Origin: JABDIY01 sp963803845
GTDB taxonomy: Bacteria; Actinomycetota; Acidimicrobiia; Acidimicrobiales; SZUA-35
Direction: 5' to 3'
Assembly: GCA_963803845.1 (NCBI GenBank)
Contig: CAWDNZ010000005.1
Span: 1,240,001 to 1,304,000, forward strand
Length of the DNA: 64,000 nt
Within the stretch, counting starts at the first letter, position 1, and each line of letters begins with the position of its first letter. A program made the translations under genes and the position numbers. Shown here piece by piece: positions 1-8,465 of this stretch. A model generated the notes under the pieces. It saw only the letters and a list, made by a program, of their open reading frames with translations, did not search any database and was not told where the DNA came from.

Positions 1-570
1 CAATTCTCCGCCAACCCGGACGTACAGCCCTTCAGGTGTTCGAGGAGCAGCCATGAGCAAGCCGGAGAGGTACTGACTAGAAACCGACCCTTGCACCACA
101 ACGGATCCGCCTCGCATCGAGCCGCCGTGCACGGTCAACGGTAGGGACTCACCATCGATTCTGGCTCCAAGCTGCCGGAGCTTGGTGACCAGTTCTTTGA
201 TCGGGCGGCTACGCAGTTGACTACTGCCATCCATGCGGTATTCACCCTCACCCAAACACAAAAGGGGGAGGAGAAATCGGCTGGTGGTCCCCGACATACG
301 AACGTCGAGGTCGGCAGGACCTGAGGGAATCTCGCCGGTCGGGTTCATCACTGTGATGGTTCGCCCCTCGGGGTCAGCCCAGATCGAGATTCCAAGGCTG
401 AGAAGAGCTCCCACCATAGCTATGGTGTCGTCGGCAAACAGCGCCCCCTCGAGTCCTGATGTGCCGGGAGCAAGGGCCGCACAAATCAAAGCTCTGTTGG
501 TATGGCTCTTCGAACCAGGCACCACGACCGTGGTATCGGGTGGTCGTTCTAGGGGGGCGATTGTTCGCAC
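1..570 (-). CDS. aroA: 3-phosphoshikimate 1-carboxyvinyltransferase (EPSP synthase), N-terminal part
   Basis: Sixth step of the shikimate pathway: transfers enolpyruvate from PEP to shikimate-3-phosphate. Translating the minus strand from a GTG at 570 gives about 190 codons that run off the left edge, under half of the usual ~430 aa. Near the N-terminus is the family substrate-binding motif PGSKSHTNRALICAA, followed by the FADDTIAM and MSGTTSRFLLPL segments and a VSSQYLSGLLMAAP segment, all in the order expected for EPSP synthase. The start is the first GTG after an in-frame TAG, with GGAG four bases upstream. It is the third gene of a minus-strand run behind the ABC ATPase, separated from the coiled-coil gene by about 118 bp. 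The C-terminal half and active-site residues there cannot be assessed. Confidence 0.93.
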   Translation of the reverse strand, partial: MRTIAPLERPPDTTVVVPGSKSHTNRALICAALAPGTSGLEGALFADDTIAMVGALLSLGISIWADPEGRTITVMNPTGEIPSGPADLDVRMSGTTSRFLLPLLCLGEGEYRMDGSSQLRSRPIKELVTKLRQLGARIDGESLPLTVHGGSMRGGSVVVQGSVSSQYLSGLLMAAPRTPEGLYVRVGGEL

Positions 571-688
571 AACACTCCGAATCTAAGTACTGGACGGGAA
601 ACGGGGGTAAGTGTCCTATCGAACCGTAGCTGGCGCAGATGAGGCCTACCTTCAGCACAGCGGATTTCGCCCACTCGCCACCTCGAGG

Positions 689-949
689 TCAGCGTTTGAG
701 TTCCTCTTTGATGTTCAGATGGCTCTCGAGCGCAGTTCTCGCGGAATAGAGAGCGGCTCGAGCTTCAGCGATGATCTCGTCCTTGTGGGCGATTACCGCT
801 TGGAGCCGCACCACTTCTGCTTCGGCCAGTTCCGCCCGAGCCAGAGCGTCAACGGCGTCCAGGTGGAGGGAAGAATCAGTTGCGCGACTCAACCAGAGCG
901 AGTTCAGCGGGATCCGCCGCTTTCCCACCGCTGGAATCCGTAAGGCCAC
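689..949 (-). CDS. Small coiled-coil hypothetical protein
   Basis: 86 aa, no family recognised. The second half is a charged, Ala/Glu-rich helix (ARAELAEAEVVRLQAVIAHK and onwards) with heptad-like spacing, predicted coiled coil; no signal peptide or membrane segment. The GTG start overlaps the stop of the upstream ABC ATPase gene by one base (TAGTG), which suggests translational coupling and is the main support that it is a real gene. The first ~25 residues (RIPAVGKRR...) look less protein-like, so a later start is possible. A role linked to the ATPase is only inference. Confidence 0.6.
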   Translation of the reverse strand: MALRIPAVGKRRIPLNSLWLSRATDSSLHLDAVDALARAELAEAEVVRLQAVIAHKDEIIAEARAALYSARTALESHLNIKEELKR

Positions 950-2142
950 TATCCCCGGATTGCGTTCCCCGAACCAGGATCGAAGAAATGCATGCGAGTA
1001 GTGTCGACGTCGATCGTGAGAGGCTGACCCATACGAGCTCGGGATCTCGGGCTGAAGCGACCAACATAAATGGTTCTGCCCTGAGCGTCCTTGCTCTGCT
1101 CCACAGCGTCCTCCCCCTCGAACTCGGCATCCATGATCGCAAACGGTTCGGCGTCGAGCGGGAAGTGAACAATGACCTCTGAGCCAAGTGCCTCGAGCAT
1201 GATGGTCTCGGTGGTCAGGCGACTTTCGTTGGGCTTCTCGACCGTCGCCAGGTCGGCATCGGAGATGTCTTCGGGCCGGATTCCCACCACGATGTCCTTG
1301 CCAACGAAGGATCGAAGCGAGGGATTGGCGGCCACCGTGGCCGAGCTCACCTCGAGGTTTTGGGAGCCGAACCTCACCCAGAGCCCACCGTTGTCCTCTG
1401 ACAGCGTTGCCTTCATCAGGTTCATCGACGGTGAGCCGATGAACCCGGCAACGAACACATTTGACGGCTTGTCATAGAGGTTCTGCGGCGTGTCGACCTG
1501 CTGGAGAAAGCCGCGCTTGAGAACCGCAACTCGGTCGCCCATGGTCATGGCTTCCACCTGATCGTGCGTGACGTAGAGCGTGGTGACTCCAAGGTCACGC
1601 TGCAGACCGGCGATTTCGGCTCGCATCTGAACGCGCAGTTTGGCGTCGAGGTTGGACAGCGGCTCGTCCATGAGGAATGCCTTGGGCTGACGCACGATGG
1701 CACGGCCCATCGCTACTCGCTGACGTTGGCCACCCGAGAGCTGCCCCGGCTTACGATCGAGGTTTTCCGTTAGGTCGAGAACAGCCGCAGCCTTGCGAAC
1801 TCGCTCTTCGATTTCTGGCTTCGGGATCTTGGCCAGTTTGAGGGCGAAACCGATATTTTCGGCCACGGTCATGTGCGGGTACAGCGCATAGTTCTGGAAG
1901 ACCATTGCAATGTCGCGATCCTTGGGATGGACATCGTTCACGAGCCGGTCACCGATGTACATCTCACCGCCGCTGATCTCCTCGAGACCCGCCACCATCC
2001 TCAATGCCGTGGACTTGCCGCAGCCGGAGGGGCCAACCAGCACAAGAAACTCGCCGTCCGCGATGTCTATGTTGAGGTCGGAAATTGCGTGGTACCCGTT
2101 GGGGTACACCTTGTTGATGTCCTTTAAAATAACCTGAGCCAT
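949..2142 (-). CDS. ugpC: Sugar/sn-glycerol-3-phosphate importer ATP-binding protein (UgpC/MsmK/MalK type)
   Basis: 397 aa nucleotide-binding subunit that drives ABC import of sugars or glycerol-3-phosphate. Walker A GPSGCGKST is at about residues 37-45, the Q-loop VFQNYALYPHMTV follows, then the signature LSGGQRQRVAMGRAI, Walker B AFLMDEPLSNLDAKLR and the switch His in TLYVTHDQVEAMTMGD. The C-terminal ~140 residues form the MOP/TOBE-type regulatory extension typical of this class (VVGIRPEDI). The ATG start was chosen because MAQVILKDINKVYPNG matches the usual N-terminus; the open frame continues 23 codons further without similarity. No permease or binding protein lies in the window, so it may be a shared ATPase serving several importers, as known for MsmK. 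Symbol is by family, not by substrate evidence. Confidence 0.93.
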   Translation of the reverse strand: MAQVILKDINKVYPNGYHAISDLNIDIADGEFLVLVGPSGCGKSTALRMVAGLEEISGGEMYIGDRLVNDVHPKDRDIAMVFQNYALYPHMTVAENIGFALKLAKIPKPEIEERVRKAAAVLDLTENLDRKPGQLSGGQRQRVAMGRAIVRQPKAFLMDEPLSNLDAKLRVQMRAEIAGLQRDLGVTTLYVTHDQVEAMTMGDRVAVLKRGFLQQVDTPQNLYDKPSNVFVAGFIGSPSMNLMKATLSEDNGGLWVRFGSQNLEVSSATVAANPSLRSFVGKDIVVGIRPEDISDADLATVEKPNESRLTTETIMLEALGSEVIVHFPLDAEPFAIMDAEFEGEDAVEQSKDAQGRTIYVGRFSPRSRARMGQPLTIDVDTTRMHFFDPGSGNAIRG

Positions 2143-2319
2143 GAGCCTCTCCTGGATCAACGATAGTGGTCCACGACACACTAGCAGAGGCTGTGAAAAC
2201 CGACACAACAACGGGGGGAGACCAGGTGGTTGCTAGGCGGCCCGGCCCACTGCGCTGGGCGTTATTGCCCCTAAAGCTCTTCGTGGTCGATTGGTACTCT
2301 CTGCGGTTGCACACCCACT

Positions 2320-2324
2320 GGAGG
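2320..2324 (+). promoter_or_regulatory. Ribosome binding site setting a TTG start
   Basis: GGAGG eight bases before the TTG at 2333. It is the best Shine-Dalgarno match near this gene and is the reason for preferring 2333 over the earlier in-frame TTG at 2291. Confidence 0.6.
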
Positions 2325-2332
2325 CGGACCTC

Positions 2333-4303
2333 TTGGTTACAGACGACAACACATCGGCCCAGGGCACACCTTTTGACCTTGGCGATGCCGAACCCACGTC
2401 CTCGTGGTTTGGATTTGATCGTTCCGAAACCACGGCGCTTCGGCGGGGGGCGTCCTCGCCCGAGACCGTGCCGGTCGCGGTGCAACGAGTACCAGCCGGT
2501 ACGTGGAGCAACGCTCACATCGACCGTCTTCTCAACACCGCTCCCACCGAAGCCAGAAATACCGATGGCCTGGTGCCCGTCACCCGGATCACCGGCGGCC
2601 CGGGCGAGGATCTCACCGTCGTCTCCTTGCGTACCGACGCACCCCGGTTTCAAGAGCGTCTGGACTTTCGAACGCCACCGACCTGGAACGAATCCGCCGG
2701 TGTTGCCCTTGGCGCAGCAGAGGCGATGGAGAAGGGTCATTCCCTCGGCTTGCGGCACGGCGCACTTCAAGCGCGTGATGTGGTCATCGATGGGCGAGAG
2801 CTTGCGGTGGCCGGGATGGGCCTCAGCCTCGGCGGCACACCCGAGCCTGACATCACCATTGCACCCGAGGTCGCCAGCAGCGGTGTGCCAACCGTTCCGG
2901 GAGATGTCTACAGCCTTGGCAAACTCTTGGAGGCTGGAACCACGTCCGACAGTTCGACACCCGAGGCGATCCGAGAACTGATCGCCGAGTCCACTGCGGT
3001 GGACCCCAACGAACGGGTGGCATCGGCACGGGAATTCGCCGATCGGCTCCGAGCCGCCGGCGGTGACGCCCTGCGCTCCTACACCCCGATGTCCTTCGCC
3101 GACTCACCACTCTTCGCTGCCCCGACCGCAATTGCTGCGCCCGTAAAGGATTCTGGCACCGTGCCAGCGGTCGCTCCGCTGCCGTCTGCCGCCCCGGAAA
3201 AGGAATCAAACCGACGTCGAGTTCTTCCGTGGCTCATTGGGGCGGCGCTGATTGGGCTCGTCGGCATTGGGCTTTGGGCAGCGACCAGCGGCGAATCCGA
3301 TGGAGCCAACGGCACCACGACACTCCCAACCACCGAACCAACCACCGCTCCCCCAACCACCGAACCCACCACCGCTCCCCCAACAACCGAGCCCACCACC
3401 GCTCCCCCAACAACCGAACCCACCACCGCTCCCCCAACAACCCAGCCAACCACCGAACCCCCAACAACCCAGCCCACCACCGAACCCCCGACCACCGAAA
3501 CCACAACCACGGCTCCCCCAACAACCAGTCCTCCGGTCGACGCCACGCCGGCGGGCCAAGCCGGGTTGGAGATCCTGCACGGGATTCCGGACACCCCCGT
3601 CGATGCCTATCTGGATGGCGAACTCCTGATCGGTGGATTCAATCCCGGCGAGGTGGCGGGGCCACTGGACCTTCCGGGCGGGAGTTACGAAGTGGAACTG
3701 TTTGCGGCCAGCGACGACCCTGCGGCCACGGCCGAGGAGCGTTCGGACCTCGCCATTGCTTCCGCGGCGCTTCCCGTAACCGGTGAACCGGGCACTCTTG
3801 TGATCACACCTACCGCATCGGGCGAGGTGCAGCTTCAGTCCTTCACCGACGACCTCAGCCCCGTAGCGGCCGGTGAAGGCCGCCTGACCATCCGCAATCC
3901 CGGGCCTGGTGTGGCCACGATCACCGTGGCATCGGTTGACGGCGGCGCACCAGCAGAAGTTCGCCTGGCTCCCGGTGAGTCGCTCACTACCGACCTTCCG
4001 GCCGGGGATTACGTGGTGCAAATAGCGGACGAAAACGGAAACGAACTACTGACGAGCGTGGTCTCCAACGTGGAGGGCTCCTTGACGTCAGCTACAGCAA
4101 TCCTGTCGGACCAGGGCGATGCCGAGCTTCTTCTGCAACGGATCAGCGACCTCGGAACTCCGCCCGATGGCATTCCCACGGGTAACAGCGGTCTCCTACC
4201 CGGCAGCGATGGAGATGGATCGGCCGGACTCATCCTGGCCGGAATCGGTGCCCTCGGCCTACTCGCCCTCGTCGGGCGCCAGCGGCTCCGAGGCGTCGAG
4301 TGA
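2333..4303 (+). CDS. Membrane-anchored pseudokinase with Thr/Pro stalk and DUF4397 ectodomain
   Basis: 656 aa from the TTG with a good RBS. Order of parts: residues ~20-275 resemble a degenerate Ser/Thr kinase C-lobe, with HGALQARDVV (cf. HRDLKPxN), an APEV element near 177 and GDVYSLGKLL near 190, but no catalytic HRD Asp and no clear glycine loop; a membrane segment near 298-318 (LPWLIGAALIGLVGIGLWAA); a stalk of repeated TTEPTTAPP units (~332-396); a DUF4397-like beta domain (~410-600); then LLPGSDGDG and a C-terminal hydrophobic helix with a basic tail (RQRLRGVE). The sortase gene starts four bases after its stop, so the C-terminus may be a variant sorting signal. Inferred topology: pseudokinase inside, DUF4397 outside. 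Function unknown; the kinase call is by motif only. Confidence 0.75.
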   Translation: MVTDDNTSAQGTPFDLGDAEPTSSWFGFDRSETTALRRGASSPETVPVAVQRVPAGTWSNAHIDRLLNTAPTEARNTDGLVPVTRITGGPGEDLTVVSLRTDAPRFQERLDFRTPPTWNESAGVALGAAEAMEKGHSLGLRHGALQARDVVIDGRELAVAGMGLSLGGTPEPDITIAPEVASSGVPTVPGDVYSLGKLLEAGTTSDSSTPEAIRELIAESTAVDPNERVASAREFADRLRAAGGDALRSYTPMSFADSPLFAAPTAIAAPVKDSGTVPAVAPLPSAAPEKESNRRRVLPWLIGAALIGLVGIGLWAATSGESDGANGTTTLPTTEPTTAPPTTEPTTAPPTTEPTTAPPTTEPTTAPPTTQPTTEPPTTQPTTEPPTTETTTTAPPTTSPPVDATPAGQAGLEILHGIPDTPVDAYLDGELLIGGFNPGEVAGPLDLPGGSYEVELFAASDDPAATAEERSDLAIASAALPVTGEPGTLVITPTASGEVQLQSFTDDLSPVAAGEGRLTIRNPGPGVATITVASVDGGAPAEVRLAPGESLTTDLPAGDYVVQIADENGNELLTSVVSNVEGSLTSATAILSDQGDAELLLQRISDLGTPPDGIPTGNSGLLPGSDGDGSAGLILAGIGALGLLALVGRQRLRGVE

Positions 4304-4307
4304 AGCG

Positions 4308-4964
4308 GTGAGCACCTATCTGAGGATCATCGGCGCATACCTCGCCGTCATCCTCACCCTCCTCTTGGTCGTGCCGTCCACAACCATTGCGGGCGACCCC
4401 ACCTTGGTCCAGGTCAGACCCGCTCCCACCGCCACAGCGGTTGATCTGCCGTTCTCTGCGCCGGTCACGGTGGCGGGGATCGTTCAGCGTCGACCCTCGG
4501 CCGCGGGTCAACTCCCGGATCAAGCGGCATTCGCACCGGTGAGGATTTCCGTACCGAGGTTGGGTATCGACGGACCGGTCATCCCGGTGGGAATCGCCAC
4601 CGATCGCCAGCTCGATGTGCCGGCTGCGCTGACCGCCGGCTGGTACCGGCACTCCGCTCTTCCCGGGAGGCCGGGTGCTGCGGTCATCGCCGCCCACGTT
4701 GACTACTCCGGTAAACCAGGTCTCTTCTTCGATCTGCGGTTGACCGACGTCGGCGATGAGATCGTGCTGGAAGCACCGGACGGAACACTTCGTACCTACC
4801 GAGTCACGTCGGTTCAGCTGTTTGACAAGACCGAGTTACCTTCAACCGAGCTCTTCCGATCCGATGGCGAACACGGCCTTCACTTGGTCACCTGCGGCGG
4901 AACCTTTGACCCGGTCACGCGGAGTTACCGAGGCAACCAGGTGGTTACCGCCCTCCCGGTTTAA
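4308..4964 (+). CDS. Class F sortase
   Basis: 218 aa transpeptidase anchored by an N-terminal membrane helix (GAYLAVILTLLLVVPS). The sortase fold carries the catalytic His in AAHVDYSGKPGLFFDL, the catalytic Cys in LVTCGGTFDPVTRSYRGNQ and the following Arg in SYRG. The LPxxxW-free HVDY/TCGG pattern and short length fit actinobacterial class F. The GTG start at 4308 gives a normal signal-anchor and lies four bases after the stop of the DUF4397 protein; an open frame begins at 4119 but would overlap that gene by 185 bp. The tight pairing suggests the upstream protein is its substrate, although the candidate LPGSD motif is not a canonical LPxTG. Confidence 0.88.
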   Translation: MSTYLRIIGAYLAVILTLLLVVPSTTIAGDPTLVQVRPAPTATAVDLPFSAPVTVAGIVQRRPSAAGQLPDQAAFAPVRISVPRLGIDGPVIPVGIATDRQLDVPAALTAGWYRHSALPGRPGAAVIAAHVDYSGKPGLFFDLRLTDVGDEIVLEAPDGTLRTYRVTSVQLFDKTELPSTELFRSDGEHGLHLVTCGGTFDPVTRSYRGNQVVTALPV

Positions 4965-4992
4965 CGCTCGGGGAGTGGAACACCGTTCCTGC

Positions 4993-6213
4993 TCACAGAA
5001 GGCCGAGGTCGGCCTTCATTCGGAGAATCCGCTCGACGCTTTGGTCCAACCGAGTTTCATCGAGGCGACCGCTCTCAAGTGCACCGTTGATACCGGCCAC
5101 CGCAGCCGCCAGATCCGGTGGCACCAAGAGGATGTCGATTCCGGCCTCGATCACACGAACCGCCAGTTCGTCTTCGGCAATCCCGTCAAGAGCCCGCATG
5201 TCCATTGCGTCGGTGAACAGCACGCCGTCGAATCGCAGATCGTTTCTCACCAAGTCCTCGGTGAGGATCCGAGAGATCGTTGCCGGTTCTCCAACCGGAT
5301 CCAGACTCGGTAGTGCGAGATGACCCACCATCATTGCGTTCACTCCAGCGTCTACGGCCCGTTGAAACGGCGGGAGGTCCAGCCGCCGCCATTCCTCTTC
5401 AGTGCTGGTGACCGTGGGGAGAGCCTGGTGCGAATCCACCTCGGTGGCACCGTGCCCCGGCCAGTGTTTCGCAACGGCGCCAACACCACCCTGTTGTAAA
5501 CCGTCGACCGAGGCCGCCACCATCTCCCCCACCAGAATCGGGTCAGACCCATACGAACGATTCCCGATCACGCCCACATCAGAGCGAACCACGTCTGCCA
5601 CCGGGGCAAAGACAACATTCACACCAATCGCCAACATCTCCGCGCCGGTGATGGCACCGGCCTGGAAGACGGCATCGCGATCCCCGGCCAAGGAGCGCGC
5701 AGAACCGATCGGGGTGATGCCCTCGCCGCGCACACGAAGCACCCGACCCCCCTCCTGATCAGCTGCGATGAACATCGGCGAGAGACCCGCACCACCTGCC
5801 GCCTCCTGAAGGCCGGTGCTGAAGGTGGCGATTTGCGCCGGCGATTCCACGTTCGGCCCCAGATACATCACGCCACCGAGGCGATAGCGGGTCACCACAG
5901 CGGCCGGTGTCTCGGCATCGCCCAAAGCGAGGTTGTAGGAACGGTCCGCAGCGCTGGCCGTGTCCGCTGCAGTACCTCGGAGCACTGGCATAAGCATTTG
6001 ACCAATCTTGTCTTCCAGGGTCATCCCCTCGATCTGTTCAAGGATGGGATCGATAGTGGTCGTTGTCGTGGCGATCGTAGTGGTGGTAGTGGGCGCTTCG
6101 GTTGTAGTGGAGGTCTCTGTGGTAGCCGGTGCGAGAGTGCCCGCGAACTCCCCGTCGAGGGTGGGCGTAGCTGTGCAAGAAGAGGCCACCAGCGTCAGCG
6201 CCAGCCCGAGCAT
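4993..6213 (-). CDS. nagZ: Beta-N-acetylhexosaminidase-like GH3 lipoprotein (NagZ family)
   Basis: 406 aa. Family GH3 enzymes of this type remove N-acetylglucosamine from muropeptides or exported glycans. The start MLGLALTLVASSC gives a lipoprotein signal with Cys in the lipobox, then a Thr-rich linker (TTTTTIATTTTTID), then the GH3 domain from about residue 55. Seen motifs: ADQEGGRVLRV, the loop KHWPGHGATEVDSHQALP with the catalytic His-Asp pair, and VLFTDAMDM, holding the likely nucleophile Asp. The open frame extends upstream to 6492 but that part has no similarity and overlaps ung. An outer-face lipoprotein NagZ differs from the cytoplasmic enterobacterial enzyme and is common in actinobacteria. 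Divergent from ung with 12 bp between starts. Confidence 0.9.
   Translation of the reverse strand: MLGLALTLVASSCTATPTLDGEFAGTLAPATTETSTTTEAPTTTTTIATTTTTIDPILEQIEGMTLEDKIGQMLMPVLRGTAADTASAADRSYNLALGDAETPAAVVTRYRLGGVMYLGPNVESPAQIATFSTGLQEAAGGAGLSPMFIAADQEGGRVLRVRGEGITPIGSARSLAGDRDAVFQAGAITGAEMLAIGVNVVFAPVADVVRSDVGVIGNRSYGSDPILVGEMVAASVDGLQQGGVGAVAKHWPGHGATEVDSHQALPTVTSTEEEWRRLDLPPFQRAVDAGVNAMMVGHLALPSLDPVGEPATISRILTEDLVRNDLRFDGVLFTDAMDMRALDGIAEDELAVRVIEAGIDILLVPPDLAAAVAGINGALESGRLDETRLDQSVERILRMKADLGLL
4998..5017. terminator. Bidirectional hairpin between convergent sortase and nagZ
   Basis: A perfect 9-bp stem (4998-5006 with 5009-5017) closed by a 2-base GG loop, located at the 3' end of nagZ and 33 bp past the sortase stop. 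No long T-run follows on either strand, so it may act as a transcription end or only as a stabilising stem. Confidence 0.5.
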
Positions 6214-6225
6214 CAAGCGGGAGAA

Positions 6226-6891
6226 ATGGCGGTCGGGGCGCACCGGGAGAGCGTACTGCCGCGATACAACGGGACGGTGGCACCACATCCGGACTGGATC
6301 CAACTGCTCGAACAGGAACAGTCCAAACCGTACTGGCGGTCCCTCCAAACCTTTGTGGCGAAGGAGCGCCAGCTCGGGCCGGTCTATCCCCCAGAAGACG
6401 AGGTCTTGGCGGCACTCCACCACACGCCCCGAACAGCCGTCCGAGTCATGGTGGTGGGCCAGGACCCTTACCACGGGCACGGGCAAGGTCACGGTCTGGC
6501 GTTTTCGGTCCAGCCGCCAAATCCACCGCCGCCGTCGCTGCGAAACATCTTTGCCGAATTGCAGAGGGACATCGGTTGTGGGCGGCCTTGCACCGGCTCA
6601 CTCCTGCCATGGGCCCGGCAAGGGGTGCTTCTGTTGAACTCTGTTCTGACCGTGCGCGGCGGGCAGGCAAACTCTCACCGCGGCCGCGGCTGGGAGGTCT
6701 TCACCGACGCAATCTTCGATTCGATCAACGCCCTACCAGATCGTGTGGTCTTCGTCCTTTGGGGCGCCGCAGCTCAGAAGAAGCACGACCGGATCGACAT
6801 CGGCCGTCACGCGGTCATCGCCAGCGCCCATCCCAGTCCGCTCTCGGCGAGGCGAGGTTTTTTCGGCTCATCGCCATTTTCCGCGGGCTAA
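6226..6891 (+). CDS. ung: Uracil-DNA glycosylase, family 1, apparent 3' frameshift
   Basis: Removes uracil from DNA to start base-excision repair. 221 aa as read. Motifs: VVGQDPYHG with the catalytic Asp, GLAFSVQPP, LLLNSVLTV with the uracil-contacting Asn, and ASAHPSPLSARRGFFGS with the catalytic His. The frame ends early at SSPFSAG, but another frame of the same strand continues with the family C-terminus (RANALLREGGRAPIRWEL) to a stop at 6958. Removing one C at 6881-6882 joins the two frames as PFSRANALL. So there is either a sequencing error or a natural one-base insertion that replaces the last ~25 residues. The start ATG at 6226 was chosen because residues upstream in the frame are the antisense of nagZ. 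Confidence 0.9.
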   Translation: MAVGAHRESVLPRYNGTVAPHPDWIQLLEQEQSKPYWRSLQTFVAKERQLGPVYPPEDEVLAALHHTPRTAVRVMVVGQDPYHGHGQGHGLAFSVQPPNPPPPSLRNIFAELQRDIGCGRPCTGSLLPWARQGVLLLNSVLTVRGGQANSHRGRGWEVFTDAIFDSINALPDRVVFVLWGAAAQKKHDRIDIGRHAVIASAHPSPLSARRGFFGSSPFSAG

Positions 6892-6996
6892 TGCACTGCT
6901 GCGCGAGGGGGGCCGGGCTCCTATCCGGTGGGAGCTCGACGGTTCGCAGGACTGTTGAGGTCATGCTCGGGTAGCTCCCGTTTGCGTGCGGCGAGA

Positions 6997-7662
6997 TCAG
7001 AACCCATGCTCCAACTCCAATGGCAGCTCGTCGAGCCGGAGTTCATCGAAAAGGGCTCTTTGCCGAGCATCATTCCGGCCGGACAACCAATGCTCTCGAC
7101 AGCGCAAATCGTAGGAAACCTCGACCTCGGCGTTGGCAGTCGTGTCGCCTACTACCTTCAGCTCCCCGTCATAGACCTGTCGGCCATTCACCAAGCGGGC
7201 GTTGTGGGTTGCCCTCCGACCACAAAAACACCGAGCTTCGACCTGTAGTTCGTTTCGGGTATCGGCCATCTCCAGCAGTCGTTTGGATCCCGGGAACAAC
7301 TCTCCTTGGAAACTGGTGAGGAGGCCGTAGGCATACACGTCGACCCGAAGTTCGTCGACGACGCGCGCCAACTGGTCAATCTGCGCAGGCTCATAGAACT
7401 GCGACTCGTCACAGATGACTGCATCCAAGCCCTCCCCCGAGCGGTGAATACTGGCAATCAGCCGATATAGATCCACCGTGGGTTTTATGGCCAGGGCCTC
7501 GGCTGTGACGCCCAGACGGCTGGAGACCACCCCTTCGGCGCGATCGAGCTGCGTGAGAAGCACACAGTGCAACCCGCGTTGGGTGAGGTTGTAGTGAACT
7601 TGAAGCGCTTGGGTGGACTTCCCGCTGCCCATCGTGCCGAAAAAGAACTGCAACTCTGCCAC
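6997..7662 (-). CDS. tdk: Thymidine kinase, type II (TK1-like)
   Basis: 221 aa salvage enzyme phosphorylating thymidine with ATP. P-loop GTMGSGKST lies at residues 9-17, Walker B/active-site region VICDESQFY near 83, with the catalytic Glu-Ser-Gln, and the lasso region with zinc ligands CFCGRRATHNAR and LRCREHW. Length fits the family (190-225 aa). Convergent with ung and 10 bp from the end of the alpha/beta hydrolase gene on the same strand, so it may be co-transcribed with it. Confidence 0.95.
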   Translation of the reverse strand: MAELQFFFGTMGSGKSTQALQVHYNLTQRGLHCVLLTQLDRAEGVVSSRLGVTAEALAIKPTVDLYRLIASIHRSGEGLDAVICDESQFYEPAQIDQLARVVDELRVDVYAYGLLTSFQGELFPGSKRLLEMADTRNELQVEARCFCGRRATHNARLVNGRQVYDGELKVVGDTTANAEVEVSYDLRCREHWLSGRNDARQRALFDELRLDELPLELEHGF

Positions 7663-7672
7663 AGCTCAGAAC

Positions 7673-8458
7673 CTAACGGCGCCGAAGTGCTGCTGCCACT
7701 GCGGTGACACCAGCGATGCTGTTGGGCAGGCCGGCGTGAGATGCATCCACGGCCACCGCAACCGCCGCTGGATCCAACGAGGTCCGCCAGTCCACAATGC
7801 CGTCCGAGCGCGAGTAGATACTGACGAAGTCGATGTTGGGAGGAAACGGAGCGAATCGATCACCATCCACCTGCGCTTCGGCCTCCACATCGACCGAGCC
7901 AAAGGTCCCAACCCGCCAGAGACGATCAAGCGCTTCGGCCGGTACCTTCACGACGGCGTAGCTGGGATACTTGATCAACAACGGCGCACCCAGAGTGATG
8001 ACCTGCTCGACCGCGGTTGGGAAGCGCACCGCCAGTATCCGGGCGAATTGGCCGCCGCGGGAATGACCGATCACCCGAACCTTGTCCCCCGAGGCATCGT
8101 GCAGCCGTTGCAGATCCTCCTCGCAGTGCCTGATGCCTCGATACGCCGGGCCGGCGTTGCGGCCCACACCGGCCTGCCACACATCCCATCCGGCAACCTG
8201 AAGTACATGGGCGAGGGCATCAATGGTGCGGGGCCCTGCGAGAAAACCGGCGATCAGGAGCACTGGCCGCCCCTGGCCCTCAGGGATCGAATGCCCTTGC
8301 CAAAGCGGGCTCTCCTTCAAGAGCCGAAGCTCTCGGATCGAACGGGCCTCCCGCCAAACAGGACGACCCAGGAATCCCGGTACCCCCCGGAGAGGACGGG
8401 GTCGCTGTCGCACGGGTGGTGTTGCCCGGTGGATCTGCCGATCTGGCTCGTCGCTCAT
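7673..8458 (-). CDS. Alpha/beta hydrolase, lipase-like
   Basis: 261 aa. The core shows LLIAGFLAGPRTIDAL (oxyanion-hole region), the nucleophile elbow VIGHSRGGQFARILA, a possible acid in SIYSRSDGIVDW and a C-terminal DASHAGLPNS with the catalytic His. This resembles PGAP1/lipase-type hydrolases that act on esters, and no signal peptide is seen. The ATG at 8458 was chosen because the ~63 residues upstream are antisense to the HAD gene. It lies 7 bp downstream of that gene and upstream of tdk, so the three probably form one transcript. Substrate unknown. Confidence 0.82.
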   Translation of the reverse strand: MSDEPDRQIHRATPPVRQRPRPLRGVPGFLGRPVWREARSIRELRLLKESPLWQGHSIPEGQGRPVLLIAGFLAGPRTIDALAHVLQVAGWDVWQAGVGRNAGPAYRGIRHCEEDLQRLHDASGDKVRVIGHSRGGQFARILAVRFPTAVEQVITLGAPLLIKYPSYAVVKVPAEALDRLWRVGTFGSVDVEAEAQVDGDRFAPFPPNIDFVSIYSRSDGIVDWRTSLDPAAVAVAVDASHAGLPNSIAGVTAVAAALRRR

Positions 8459-8465
8459 CGGCCAA

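Noticed and set aside
611..943. Plus-strand open frame of 110 residues
   Set aside because: It is antisense to the small coiled-coil gene, which overlaps the ATPase stop and has better coding sense.
3079..3594. Open frames on both strands across the Thr/Pro stalk region
   Set aside because: They are shadows of the repeated TTEPTTAPP codons, with low-complexity Gly/Val/Trp or His/Asn translations.
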